A stretch of 64,000 nt of DNA from Epiperipatus broadwayi (GCA_028023455.1 JAQFVV010000014.1:1989336-2053335), one strand, 5' to 3'; shown: positions 37,379 to 48,953, counted from the first letter of the stretch. Notes: generated by a model from the sequence alone, not told the origin. Translations and numbers: made by a program.

Positions 37379-37719
37379 CTATCTGAAAGAAAATTCTCTG
37401 TGAAAAATTTTTTGAGTTTACTCAATCCAGAATCAAATCGATTTTATAAATACAGCAAATGGATGTACTATTATTGTACCACAATATTTTTCAATATAAT
37501 ATGCTCAAGGAACTCACACACACATATTTATCGGGTACATCTATTTATTGTAGAAAGTATATAGAGACCAATGTTTTGGTTAGGTCATTAAACTGGTCAT
37601 CAACTGGTAATAAATATTATGAAAATAAATGTAGAGCACTAAGTATAGCAATAATGAACATTCAATTACTAGAAAACAGAAATATGAGGGGGTATCCAAA
37701 AGTAACTGAAAACTTATAA
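37379..37719 (+). CDS. candidate exon(s) right of the PLE, one frame inconsistency
   Basis: After TTCACTTCTTTCAG the phase-0 frame reads LSERKFSVKNFLSLLNPESN...FYKYSK. Then, in a frame shifted by two, QMDVLLLYHNIFQYNMLKEL...ENRNMRGYPKVTENL runs to TAA (37717-37719). Both parts have protein-like composition. Either one frameshift divides a single exon or a second acceptor (ATACAG, ending 37455) is used and the first part is chance. It could be the next exon of the gene at 33662-34356, placing the PLE in its intron. No known domain was recognised. Confidence 0.35.
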
Positions 37720-38224
37720 TAAAAAATTGTTTATTTATATTTAAGTGTTATATATTTAATCTTTTTTAAATAACTATGCATTTGATGCATTACACAAGTC
37801 TAAATGTGTATTTCATTTTTCAAAGTAGCAGGGAAACACAAAGTGGTGCCTTTTAACATCTGCAGCATTATTATTTTTTTTGCCACTTCTAAGCACACAA
37901 ACAAAAACAAACAAAAATATTATTATTTTTTTGAGTGATTAAAAAAAGTACAAAATGAAATTGAACGAATATAGCTGATAGATACGCTGGTTCATGCTGA
38001 ATTTGATCTAGTGAAGTTTGCATTCTTTTTTTGTGTGAGTGTGTGTGACAGAACAGGATGTTTATATTTTATTGCATTTTGTAAAATTTCCAGAACTTGC
38101 AGATAATATAACTGACTGTTATAAACTAAATCTGAGAGAAAAATGTCATTTATGTCAAAAAAAAAAACAGCATTGTTGTGACTTTCAACTTCATTTGTCA
38201 CACTTTTTAGGGATATTGTGAATT
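37720..38224. other. noncoding, nothing recognised
   Basis: AT-rich with T/A runs and a CAAACAAAAACAAACAAAAA simple stretch near 37900. Short ORFs at 37992-38221 have no motif. Confidence 0.35.
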
Positions 38225-38535
38225 TATCATTTCAATTTTCATTTGGATGGACGGTTGAAGAGTTGGAGTGTGTAGTAGATTGGAAGCTGTCCATTAAAGT
38301 TTGAAGATTGTCTATCTTAATATATATTTGAGCACTTATAGTATATATGTGTAGAGATGGTAATCTGGACCAACTGATGATTGCTGGTTTAGCATGAAAT
38401 ACTATTATTGGTGATTATTTATCTTTTCAGCATATATGTGCTTGAGTGTATCAGTGTTATTAGATAGAGTGGAGAGTGATGGGTCATCTGAAAGTCTGTG
38501 CTCATATACCCTATATATTACTTATATAGACACAG
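38225..38535 (+). mobile_element. dispersed hammerhead-repeat family, copy A
   Basis: Aligned by eye with 48620-48915 (+) and 42056-42395 (-). Shared blocks in order are GGATGG(A/T)(C)GG, CTATCTTAATAT, GTAATCTGGACCAACTGATG, TTGGTGATTATTTATCTTTT and GAAAGTCTG(A/T)G near the right end. The left boundary is uncertain. No ORF. The right end lies close to a mariner fragment on the opposite strand. Confidence 0.7.
38362..38416 (+). ncRNA. hammerhead-ribozyme-like motif, copy A
   Basis: Stem I strand AATCTGGACCAA, core CTGATGA (38374-38380), stem II TTGCT-GGTTT-AGCAT (four pairs, first pair T/T), GAAA (38396-38399), a short stem III in TACTATTA with the UA cleavage dinucleotide, then TTGGTGATT, which pairs with ACCAA and AATC of the first strand. 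This is a type I arrangement. The T before GAAA is expected if an ancestral CpG (CGAAA) decayed. Confidence 0.6.
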
Positions 38536-38562
38536 GTATAGAATAAGCCTGTGTTTCAGTTA

Positions 38563-38697
38563 TTAATTAAACCATTTATAAACTTGTGTTTTTATTAGAT
38601 TAGTTTGCTTATAATATGTTTCAAGGATTATAACTTTTCCCTGCTGTTTTCTGTAAACAAAAAGCAGAATTTCATATTTTTCGAACTTTTCAGTCAT
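38563..38697 (-). pseudogene. mariner-type transposase N-terminal fragment
   Basis: The frame from ATG at 38697 reads MTEKFEKYEILLFVYRK, GKVIILETYYKQTNLIKTQV, YKWFN and stops. The pattern (hydrophobic helix, GK, five-residue spacing, 'TQVYKWF') matches the first helix-turn-helix of mariner/SETMAR-like transposases, which binds the terminal repeats. Only about 44 codons are left. The catalytic DDD region and ends are absent. Confidence 0.45.
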
Positions 38698-38876
38698 TAT
38701 AAAAATTGACAAATACACAAAGCATGCTTTACAAAAAAATATATGTAGGACTATGATTTCACATTGATACAGAAGGGTTTCTGCAAGAAGTGTGTAACAG
38801 CAGAAGCATTTACTCATAAGTATAAGAAATTATTTAGATTAATGAGTTTTTAAAAAAATTATTTCAAATAGAATGT

Positions 38877-39912
38877 AATTTGCAAGTCTCATCACATTTA
38901 TTGATACAATCTGCCCTTTTAAAAATCACAATGGCTTCTCTGATCTGACAATATTGGAGAATGTCACATGGATAATATTCTCATGTTAGAAAAATCAATT
39001 TTATAACCAGTATTTATAGCATGGAGAGATAGATAGTGCTGGTGATGATGAGTGTTTTTAACTGCATTAATGTGTTCATCTCTTCTAGCATTTATGTAAT
39101 GAATTGCTCATATCTATATAAGAAGCTTTGCACATGCTACATGAAATTTCATAAATTCCATTGACTTCAAGAGGGATTGAGACTATTGGCTTTGATAGAA
39201 TGCTATTTTTTTTGATAAGTACTATATGCTATCTTTATATTGTAATGTTTTAGAATATGTCCAATATTATTTGCAGTTCCTTTTATATAAGGAATAACAA
39301 ACTCTAATAGTTGTTTTTTCTTTTTTTCTTTTTTTGCTTATTATTTTAATTGTTTATGGCTTGAATTAAGGCTTATTATTGTTTTATTGTTATAGCCATT
39401 AGCTAATCAGACATTATTTATATGATTTATTTTATCTTCTAGATTAGATTTATCTGAAAGAAGGTTTATAGCTCTAGTGAAAAGTGTTTTTGCAACAGAA
39501 AATATTTGATCTGGATGATGATGTGATAAACATTGTAGATATCTGTCAGTATAGGTAAAAGATTATTCTTTTTCTTAGTGACAAGTATATAAAGAAAATA
39601 AAGTTTCTCATCAGTTTCTGTTTTTATTGTAAATTATATTGTTTATATGTGTGAAAAAATTATATAATTTGTTTTTACCATGTTACCATATGATAAATGT
39701 ATCAGCTATTACCCCCTGAAATTGGTGATCCCATCAGATTACCAAATGTCTGCTTATAATATTGTCCATTATATGTGAAATAAGTATTTGGAACGTAATG
39801 TTTAGGTAACTTAACAATATGATCTGGTAGATTGCACTATTTCAAAATGATACTTAAAACTTCATCAACTGGAATGTTTGTAAATAAAGAAGTAACATCA
39901 AATGTTAGAAGA
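38877..39912 (-). pseudogene. Penelope-like element copy, RT palm to endonuclease, decayed
   Basis: Minus-strand text starts LLTFDVTSLFTNIPVDEVLS (39912-39855, motif A), then YFTYNGQYYKQTFGNLMGSP (motif B, to 39721), TDRYLQCLSHHHPDQ (39556-39510), VAKTLFTRAINL (thumb), GIYEISCSMCKASYI (39157-39113, GIY-YIG), INAVKNTHHH and the C-terminal INTGYKIDFSNM. The YVDD segment is deleted or unrecognisable. Many stops and frame changes are present. It is closely related to the copy at 50794-51500. Confidence 0.85.
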
Positions 39913-39922
39913 GATTAATATA

Positions 39923-40132
39923 TTAATGCAGTTAAGAATCACTCATCATCAGCAGCACTAATTTTCCATGCTATAGATTCAGGTCATAGTTTTGATTTTT
40001 CTAAGAGTTTGCTATACAAATGTAACCCTCTTCAGAAATGTCAGATCAGAGAAGCTATTGAGATTTTCAAAAGCCAGATTGTATCAACAAACATGATGAT
40101 ACATGCAAATTACTTTCTATTTGAAATTTTTT
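39923..40132 (+). pseudogene. Penelope endonuclease C-terminal fragment, opposite orientation
   Basis: Plus-strand text NAVKNHSSSAALIFHAIDSG, HSFDFSKSLLYKC, CQIREAIEIFKSQIV matches the same part of the neighbouring minus copy and of the 50794 copy. It starts within about 10 bp of where the minus copy's RT text stops, so two 5'-truncated PLEs meet head-to-head. The downstream sequence AAACTCGTTAATCTAAATAA matches the corresponding 3' flank of the minus copy. Confidence 0.8.
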
Positions 40133-42055
40133 TTTAAAAAAACTCGTTAATCTAAATAACTTCTTATATTTATTATTTCTGTTTCCTATTATTAGAACAT
40201 TCATTATTAATGTATATCAAGGTTTACAGCACCTCTGCAATTATTTTCACATTTATTCCCCAGTGTGACTTGGCTAAAATGTTGGTATATATGTATATAC
40301 TTAATTTATATATGGCTGTATGTGGATAATATTTTATTTATATCAATAGCCCTTGAAAAACTACAAGAAGTAGCTGAAGTTTCGAATGAGTTATATAGTA
40401 TAAATAAACTCTCAAAAGACAGATGATACCATCTGTCTTGTAGCATTTATTTTTATATATGCTTAATTTATTTATGTAATTTTAAATGAGGGAGTGAATT
40501 CGATCCATTGATTTTATATATTTACAGAAGATAAAAGTCACCATTTATTTAGCATTTATTTAGAGACAGGTGGTATTACCTGGCTTGCAAGTTTATTTTT
40601 GTTATATAACTCATTGAAAGATTCCATTATATATAATATTTATTTATTACTTATATGCACCCAAACACACACACACATATATATATATATCCAATTCATG
40701 CATTTCATTTTCTTGGAAAGTAACAATATAGCAAATATTTAAGACAATACTACAATTAGGATGTAAATGAAATGAAAGTATTGATTGAAAATGATGGGCT
40801 TTAAACATGTTAAGAAGTTTAAATAAACTCCTTTACAATAGATGATGATAACCTGTTTAAAGGTATTTTAATAATCATATTTACAATCTTTCATACCAAC
40901 TAAAATGCATTTATTTAAATATAATAAATCATAAGATTGAATGGCTAGCTGTAAATCATATGTAAATTAAATCAACATAATTTTCATGTTTTTCTGATCA
41001 ACTCAATAGAATGTCAGCAGTCTTATAAAGAAAACACTACAGTTATGCAGCTTACATATATACACCCCAGTCTTGTTTAATATGTCTTTGAAATAGCAAT
41101 ATAGGGATTACTAATAAAATGAACTGTTGCTATATATAATATTCATGTTTATAAAATATTTAATATTTTTGCAAATACAATTAATATTCATTGAAATGAC
41201 ATTGTTTATTAGCTTAGTTTTTTATACAGAGTAAAAATATTGTTTAATATAAAAACTTAGTTACTATTTAATAAATATGAATACATTCTGATGTTTAAAG
41301 AAAAAAAGGTTTCTTGTGAAATAGAGATCTTGCCATGTTTATATTTTTATATTACATATGCTAGTACAATACAGCTATATTATGTGTCATTTACTGCAAT
41401 GTAAATAATATTACATTCTCTCATCTATCAAGTATTTTCTTTTCATTTTTGGGAAAATTAATTATGCAACATTTTATTTTTTGTGTATATTTTTTATATT
41501 ATACCTACTCACATACCTATAAATATTTTATTTTGTAAACATTCTCTGTAATCAAAAATAAATAGTATTAGATCCTCAAGGAATTGTGCATTATGTATAG
41601 CATGTTATTCATTGAGTGAGCCTTCAAATTACTATGATTGCATTTCCAAGAGAAGACATTATTCTATAGGTGAACTGTCATAAGGAATGTTTTTGTTATG
41701 GAATAGTTTTTATATTAATAATGATTATTATATGTTTTTATGAGTTTTTGATCAAATATGAAGTATTGTAAGTGTGATATTTTTCATTTTCTTTTATTTT
41801 TTTAAAACCCCTACAACTATTACTGGTATGGGTTACCACTATAAATTTTTATATGCCTTAATTTTATACGATTATTTAAATTGAACAAGTATCCATCTCA
41901 GTGTCATCCTAATTGGTCTATTTTATAAAAATCAAATTTGTTTGAATTTCATTCTCACCATATAAGTTTTATTGCATGTTTTTAGAATTTAGCTGTATCT
42001 TATATGACTTATTACTATAAATATTTTTTCTTCATATTTTGCAACCTATGTTTAT
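40133..42055. other. PLE 3' and terminal-repeat remnants, then AT-rich noncoding
   Basis: TTTAAATAAACTCCTTTACA near 40817 followed by AACCTGTTT resembles the terminal-repeat array at 55 kb. A tight hairpin AGACAGATG-ATAC-CATCTGTCT is at 40417-40438, with a weaker version at about 40565. (CA)n(TA)n lies at about 40663-40690. Beyond 41100 nothing was recognised. Confidence 0.45.
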
Positions 42056-42395
42056 ATAAGGGATTTGAACTCAGACTTTTGCAAGACCCTCAACTCTCCA
42101 TGCCATCTCATATTGCTAACTCACCTGATCACATACATGTTGAAAAGATAAATAATCACCAATATACATATTTCATGTTAAACTAGCAGTCATCAGTTGG
42201 TCCAGATTACTATCTCCACACATATATACAATCAGTGCTCAGCTTTATATTAAGATAGCCAGTCTTCCTACTTTAATGGGCAGGCTTCAAACTACTTCAG
42301 CCCATAACTCTTCAGCCATCCATTTTATTGAAAATCTGTTGATGGAACATTCAAAGCCCATGTTAGTGTCAAGGTTATTATTCTCCCCATGTTGA
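42056..42395 (-). mobile_element. dispersed hammerhead-repeat family, copy C
   Basis: The end TATAAGGGATTTGAACTCAG (42056) is the inverse of the right end of copy B (48885-48905) and the same as the left end of the foldback at 1691. Minus-strand order matches copies A and B through the ribozyme-like segment to GTCAACATGGG at about 42390. No coding capacity. Confidence 0.7.
42154..42208 (-). ncRNA. hammerhead-ribozyme-like motif, copy C
   Basis: CTGATGA is at 42196-42190 and GAAA at 42174-42171. Stem II CTGCT-AGTTT-AACAT has three pairs left. TATGTATA forms the best stem III of the three copies (ATA/TAT) and ends in the UA cleavage dinucleotide. TTGGTGATT pairs with ACCAA/AATC. The core bases are intact although stem II has decayed. 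Confidence 0.55.
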
Positions 42396-42585
42396 CCATT
42401 TACTTTTTAAACAAATATTATAATATTTATTATACTTTCAATAATAAAAAACAAATTTATTTTATTATAATAACTGATCATAAAAAAGCAATCAACTGAG
42501 AAATTCTGTAATTCCATAATAGCTTTAGCTACATATACATTATGCAGAAACATATATACACTTTATTGCTATTACTACTGCCACA

Positions 42586-42709
<124 letters not shown>

Positions 42710-42719
42710 CTGCTGTGCT

Positions 42720-44137
42720 ATGGGAGGTACACCATGTGCTCTTTGCAGTGATCTTATATTTGGTAAACAGCCAAGAATTAAATGCATTAAATGCAATAAT
42801 AAGTTTCATAAAACTTGTTTGAAATCTACTGGAATAATATTGCATAAAAATGAAATAGAAATGGAGTCCTATATTTGTGATAAATGTAATCATAGTTCAA
42901 ATAGTAATAACGTAATGGAAGTCAATGAAAACAAAATGGAGATTATTGTATCAGATATAAATGATTCGCAAGACTTGGATATTTTGGTCAAAATTTATCA
43001 GGAAATGAAGGTAATGACATTTCTAAATTAATAGAAATTAATATATCTAATCGTGATTTTGATAAAGGAGAAAAAATCTATCTAAAATGGATAATAATTG
43101 TTTATCTTGTGACAAATCTACGTTTTTATTGAATAGAATTTTAAATATTGTTACAGATTTATCAAGTGAAATTAAATTATTGAAAGAAGAAAATATTACG
43201 ATAAAAAATATGTTATTAAATGCATCTATTAATAATTTGGATATAAATAAAAATAATGATTATAGAAGCACAGACAGAAATTCTGTTGTTTTTAATAAAA
43301 AGAAAGTCAACTTATTTTAAAGCATAAAGAAAAGCAAACGCCTGAACTTATTGTTTCTGATTTAAATTTCCCTCCACTTTCTACTATAAATAGAAGTGAA
43401 GGAGTTGATCAATTAAAAAGGAGGCAGTTTTTAGTGTCACTGATAGATCAAGTTCTAAATTTAATGAACAGCAGAATAAAGCAATTAAAGTGAAGGGAGG
43501 TCAGTCAGATATGAAAACAAATGTAACGTCAGATAAATCGTCTGGGATTTCTAATCAAGATAACACCTCTAAAAACTCATATGCCTTTTATTTGAAAGAT
43601 TGTGCAGATAAAGAAAAGGATGGTTTTAAAACTGTATTTTATCGTAAAAATAAGAATAAAAATATTAAAAATTCAAGTTCTTCACCTATTATAGGAAATC
43701 AGGTTAATCATGTTTTAAAAGCTGTTAAGACAAGAAAGAAATTTAAAAAATTTTTTCTAACTAGAATGGATAATGACACTTCTGTTGAAGATGTGACTGC
43801 TCATTTGAAAAATGTTTTAGATATAAATAGTGTGTGTTATAAACTGAATACAAAATCTAAAAAATATTCTTCATTTTATTTATCTATAGAGGAATCTGAA
43901 TCTGATAAAGTTTTGGTTGGTAACGTTTGGCCTTTGTCAGCAGTCATATTGCCCTTCTATGGAGATTTAAAATATTTAAGAAATTTTAATGTTGATAGTA
44001 CACAGGATAATGCTATATTAAATATTAATAAGATTATTGAAGAAAAGACAGAAGATATTATATTGACTGATAATGTTGATGAAATTAGCACTATAGTGCA
44101 AGATATAAATTTGCAAAATAATCTGTGTAATAAATAG
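42720..44137 (+). pseudogene. LINE ORF1: PHD finger, coiled coil, gag-like domain
   Basis: The first piece (42720-43031) starts CALCSDLIFGKQPRIKCIKC, then HKTCLKSTG and YICDKC: a C4HC3 PHD-type finger. The second piece (43087-43320) has SSEIKLLKEENITIKNMLLN, a short coiled coil. The third (43490-44137) is lysine/serine-rich, then KKFFLTRMDNDTSVEDVTAH and AVILPFYGDLKYLRN, resembling the RRM/gag-like domain of LINE ORF1 proteins. Frames change near 43010, 43085, 43318 and 43425, so at least four indels separate the pieces. ORF1 proteins bind RNA and form the transposition complex; the role of the PHD finger is not established here. Confidence 0.75.
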
Positions 44138-44143
44138 CAATTC

Positions 44144-46881
44144 ATGAATTGTTATTATCAAAATGTTCGTGGTCTTAGAACTAAGACAACTGATTTTAAA
44201 TTTGAATTGTTATTAAATGAATATGATATTATCTTTTTAACAGAGACTTGGTTAAAAGAAGAAATTGATAATATTAGTATATTTGATGATAGGTATTGTG
44301 TGTATAGATGTGATAGAAATTATAATTATGAAACAAGAGGAGGTGGTACTTTGATTTCTATTAAAAAAGACATAAAGCATAAACAGATAATTATTAATGA
44401 TAATAATATTGAATCTTGTTGGATTGAAGTTAGTTTAAAAAATAAAAATAAAATATTGTTAGGTACTATATATCTTCGACCTACCTTGTCAATGAATGAT
44501 TTAGATGCATATTTAGTTAAGGTTGAGGATATATTGGTGAAATATAAATATGATATTATTATAGTTGGGGATTTTAATGAAGCTGATTACTCAAGACATA
44601 GTAATAAGAATGTTGATAATAGTAAACTTTATAGATTAAAAATTTTTGTTGAGTTGGTTAGTTTAATTCAACTTAATAGTATTATTAATTTTAGGGGTGG
44701 TATGTTGGATTTATTGTTTAGTACTAAGAATGATTTGAAGTGCAAAGAGGCTGATCATGCTCTTTTGCCCCCTGATCCTTATCATCCACCTTTGGAATTT
44801 GTAATAGATGGTTCTCATGAACATATAAAGCCTATGGTAAATAGTACGAGAGATTACAAACATGGTGACTATTATGGCCTTTATAAAGCTTTTGAGGACA
44901 TTGATTGGAATGTAATTTTGATGGAAAATGATCCAAATATAGCGGCAAATAATTTTGTTGGTATAGTTCAAAATTGTCTAGATCAATATATTCCTGTTAG
45001 GCATTATTTAAATACTAATAACAAATATCCTAAATGGTTTTCTAAGGAATTGTGTAAGGGCTTAAATAGAAAGCACAAATATCATAGGTTATATAAACTA
45101 ACTAATGATAAAGAATTGTATAAGAAATTTAGTGGTTTGCGTGCTTATACTAAAATTCTTATGAAAAGAGATTATAATAATAATTTAAATAGAGTTGAAG
45201 AAAATTTTAGGAATAATCCACAAATGTTTTGGAATTATATAAAAGATCTTAATATTGTTGGAAGTAAAAGTTGTAGATATAATGTAATTAGGCCTTCTAT
45301 GGATGATCTAGTCAATCATTTTACTAATATGTACTTAGATACTTCAAGTAATGATAATATGGTTGATATTAAATTTAATAAAGAGAGTTTTTGGAATATA
45401 GATGTTAATAAAATTGCAATTCCTGAAGTGTTCACTGCAATTTCTAAACTTAAATCAAAATCTTCTATGGGATATGATAATATTCCTAATTTTATTATCA
45501 AGGGTTGTGCTGAATGTTTGGTAGCACCATTGCATTATATCATTAATTTATCAATTGAGAAAACTATTATTCCTGATATATTTAAGATAGCTAAGATTGT
45601 ACCAATTTTTAAAAAAGGGGATAGATCTGATTCTGGTAATTATAGACCTATTTCAATTCTGTCACCTTTTGCTAGAATTTATGAAAGGTGTATTTATAGT
45701 AATATTATTGTAGATATGATTAAGGTATTACCTAGTTATCAGCATGGTTTTTTACCTGGTAGATCTGCTGAAACTAATTTAATGGTGATATCTGATCATA
45801 TTGCTCATGCCTTATCTGATCAGAAGCAATTAGATGTTGTATATTTTGATATGACTCAGGCATTTGACAAAGTTTCATATATTAGACTTTTGTATAAACT
45901 TAAAATGTTGGGTGTTAGTCCTCATTTAGTTGAGTGGTTTTCCAATTATTTGAGGGGTCGTAAATCTTATGTACATATGGATAAAACTAATTCTCTTTTT
46001 TTGATAATATGATAGGTGTTCCTCAGGGAGGAATATTAGCACCATTGCTTTTTAATGTTTATATGTGTGATCTTGATCATAGCATAAAAAATAGTATGAT
46101 ACTTACTTATGCTGATGATTGTAAGTTATTTAAAAGAATTATTACTTATAGTGATCATATTGAGGTTCAAAAGGATATAGATAGTTTTATTATATGGTGT
46201 AGGTATAACAACATGGAGATTAACATTAATAAAACATGCACTGTTTCCTATACTAATAAAACTGAAAAATCTGTTTATCGATATAAAATTGAGAATGGTG
46301 TTATTAAATATAAAGAGACTATATCTGATTTAGGAATTATATTTTGTAGCAATTTTACTTTTAATGCGCATATTAAATGTATTATTAATAAAGCATACAG
46401 AAAGATGGGCTGTATTTTGAGATATGGGAGAGATTTATCTATTTCCATAAAATATAGGTTATTCTTTTCCCTTGTTGTTACAGTTTTAGAATATAATTCT
46501 TGTATATGGAACTTCAATCTGATTAATATTCAGTCTAAAATATATAATATTGAAAAAAGATTTAATAAATTAATAATGGGTGAATGTCAAACTGTCAAAA
46601 CAGTATTGAAAGAAAGGAGAATGTTGAAGGATATGATATTACTGAAAAAGTTGATTGATGGGAAAATTGATGTCAGTAACTGTATATCAAAAATAGAATT
46701 GAAAGTACCTTGTCGTTTATTAAGAGAAATGCAAACTTTCAAGATTAGGATATGTAAAAATACTTTCTTTGGTAAATCAGTTATTAACAGATTGCAAATG
46801 GTATATAATCTAACTTTTAATAATATTGATATTTTTTGCGATCAATTTGTGATGAATGTTAAAAAACAACTAAATGTATAA
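44144..46881 (+). pseudogene. LINE ORF2: AP endonuclease and reverse transcriptase, one frameshift
   Basis: The start ATG is six bases after the ORF1 stop. Endonuclease motifs: YYQNVRGLRTK, FLTETWLKEE, GTIYLRP, IIVGDFNEADYS and MLDLLFS. The usual SDH near its end is replaced by LPPDPYHPPLEF. RT motifs: KSKSSMGYDNIPNFI, IVPIFKKGD with GNYRPISILS, QHGFLPGRSAETNL, VVYFDMTQAFDKVSYIRLL (catalytic Asp), GVPQGGILAPLLFNVYM and ILTYADDCKLF (YADD), then SDLGIIFCSNF. The frame from 44144 ends at TGA 46010-46012 after FLII. The rest (46009-46881) is one frame away, with a seven-T run at about 45995-46001 as the likely indel. Apart from this the 912-codon text is intact. Confidence 0.9.
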
Positions 46882-47080
46882 TTATGAACATATATGTATA
46901 TATAATTTTATGTATTTAGCTTGTATTTGATTGTTATTGTTTTGTTTTTTTTTAATTTTAATTATTATCATTGTTATTATTATTTTTTTTATTTTTATTG
47001 TGTATTTCTGTTAAAGTGTAAATGTTGAAATGCACATAATAAATGGATATTGAAATGGATATTGAATTGAATTATTATTA

Positions 47081-47869
47081 TTATTATTGTAGTTATTGTT
47101 ATTATTACTATTGGGGTTTTTTCCAAATTATTTTGTATGTTCTTGTGTGTACTAAGGGAGATGTTAAGTCAGATTCAAAATAATCAGTACATTTGTTTTC
47201 AATGTTTTACAATTCATGTGCTTATTTGATCATTTATGAGTTCACATGCATACCAATTTTGGGCTACTATCTCCACTTTTGTTAAAGAATACAGTATATT
47301 ATAAATGAATAATATTTATATTTATTTCATAAATAATTTTTTTTTAGAAAAAAATTTTAGTATATTATATTATATTTAAAATGTTAAAATTAAACTTTAA
47401 ATATTGCTCATTTTAATGAGACTTTTGTATTGATTTTGTTTTCATTAGATTTTTAATGTTTGGAATTAAGTAGAGCATTTGTTCAAATTGTATTCATTTA
47501 GGCAACTTTGTTTTGTTTTTATTAATACTTTTTGATGAAAATAGTTTTCATAAAAATAAAACTGCTTGCTTTCAAAAGAATGAAAATTAAAAATAATTAT
47601 GAACTCACTATTGAATAATCTTTAAAACTAGATAAATATAGAATATCTACTTATAGATTGAATTCATATTTGCATATGTTTGTTTGTCTGAGTAATGAAT
47701 TGTTTTTTATATGTATAATCTAAAGCTGATTGCACTTTCAGTGAAGTTCCCCATACTCATATATCTCTTAAATTAATTATTATTGCTGCTTTATTTGTAC
47801 TGTAATGTAATTATGCAAGCATTTTTATTTAAATTAATGCATTTAAATATTCCATTTGTTAGATAATTG
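47081..47869. other. AT-rich noncoding
   Basis: ATT and T-rich simple sequence just right of the LINE, then unremarkable AT-rich DNA. Confidence 0.4.
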
Positions 47870-48095
47870 TACTCTGTTTTTTCTCTTTTCTTTTTTTTTA
47901 CGTTTGACAATAAATCATACCTCCTTGATCTTTCTTTTTCTGTCATCATGCTACATGCACAATAGAATGACTATCTGTGGGTCAAATCTATAACCAAATT
48001 CTTTTTCTGGGCCCAAAAAAACAAAGTTATATTCTAATTGTTTTTACTGTGTGTATATAAGTAGTGGTGTTGGACAATAGGTTGTTTTACTGTGC

Positions 48096-48130
<35 letters not shown>

Positions 48131-48465
48131 CTGGCTAATCTAGTTGAGATATTAGCTCTAGATTCCCCATAGTATACAGTCAGGCAATCTGGATTATTGC
48201 ATGGAATCTGGTATACTATCTGTGGAGGGGCTTCCTTTGTAATTTGCCTTTTGTGTTGTTACTCAATTTTATTGAGATTGAGGGAAGTGTGGAAAGTAAT
48301 ATTGAAAATTGCTTTGCAGATCTTTTTTATTTTGTTTGTTAATTTGGTAATAAAAGACATGCCAACCCATGTTTTTTTTCAACTTGCATTTTTAAACTTA
48401 GCTTTATATTTCTATAGAATTGTTTGATAACATTCATAGAATATTTTTGTTATAATCTATATTGC
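47870..48465 (+). repeat. unnamed repeat family, copy 1
   Basis: Shares in order TTGACAATAAA, ACTATCTGTGGGTCAAATC-like text, TAGTATACAG...CATGGAATCTG (with GATATACTATCTGTAG-type text) and TTTTGTGTTGTTA with copies at 48967-49275 (+) and 49300-49870 (-). It contains an (AT)n(GT)n run at about 48098-48130. The ORF 48197-48427 inside has no known domain. It is probably an old non-coding transposon. Confidence 0.65.
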
Positions 48466-48478
48466 ATAGATCTTTTAT

Positions 48479-48953
48479 AAATATAGGGGATTTGAATCTG
48501 CCCATCCCTCTTCTATGTATTTAAATGAATACAGTCCTATACATGATAGTCAGAGTGACTTGATGTCAACATGGGCATGGCAATAATATTGGCATCAGCA
48601 TGGAATTTGGGCTTTCCATTTCAGATTTTCAATTATATGGATGGTTAAAAAATTGGAGGTTGGAGTAAATTGAGGCCTGTCTATTAAAGTATGAAGATTT
48701 GCTATCTTAATATAAACTGCACACTGATTATATATACGTGTGGGAAATGGTAATCTGGACCAACTGATGAGTGCTGGTTAAGCGTGAAATACGAATATTG
48801 GTGATTATTTATCTTTTCTACATGTGTGTGGTCATGTGTATCACTTGTATGAGATAGTGTGGATAGTTGAAGGGTGCTTGAAAGTCTGAGTTCAAATCCC
48901 TATATTTATAATTAAGCTCCAGGTTTGTGAAGAGTGCCTGGTTTTCAAAATTT
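48479..48953 (+). mobile_element. dispersed hammerhead-repeat family, copy B, with 13-bp flanking direct repeats
   Basis: ATAGATCTTTTAT occurs at 48466-48478 and again at 48954-48966, exactly flanking the element, as a target duplication would. The left end TATAGGGGATTTGAATCTG is the inverse of the right-end text GAGTTCAAATCCCTATA (about 48888-48904), so the element has imperfect inverted ends. The internal order matches copies A and C. It separates copies 1 and 2 of the neighbouring repeat family, as an insertion should. There is no ORF. About 40 bp between the right inverted end and the duplication are unexplained. Confidence 0.75.
48752..48806 (+). ncRNA. hammerhead-ribozyme-like motif, copy B
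   Basis: CTGATGA (48764-48770), stem II GTGCT-GGTTA-AGCGT with five pairs (two of them G/T wobbles), GAAA (48786-48789), TACGAATA with a two-pair stem III and the UA cleavage dinucleotide, and TTGGTGATT (48798-48806) pairing with the ACCAA and AATC of the leading strand. This is the best preserved of the three copies. Confidence 0.65.

Larger units (their letters stand above)
42718..47080 (+). mobile_element. near full-length non-LTR retrotransposon (PHD-finger ORF1, APE-RT ORF2)
   Basis: ORF1 (42720-44137) and ORF2 (44144-46881) are followed by a ~190-bp 3' region ending in two ATGGATATTGAA units (about 47041-47065) and then ATT repeats. The size (4.35 kb), two-ORF layout, AP endonuclease and 3' short repeat tail fit the Jockey/CR1 group. 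It starts immediately after a long (ATT)n tract and ends beside another, suggesting microsatellite-targeted or microsatellite-seeding insertion. Frame breaks show it is now inactive, at least as sequenced. Confidence 0.9.

Noticed and set aside
46009-46881. A separate gene starting with ATG overlapping the previous TGA
   Set aside because: It encodes RT motifs B and C that belong to the upstream RT; a one-base indel in the T7 run explains it better than a real ATGA start-stop overlap.
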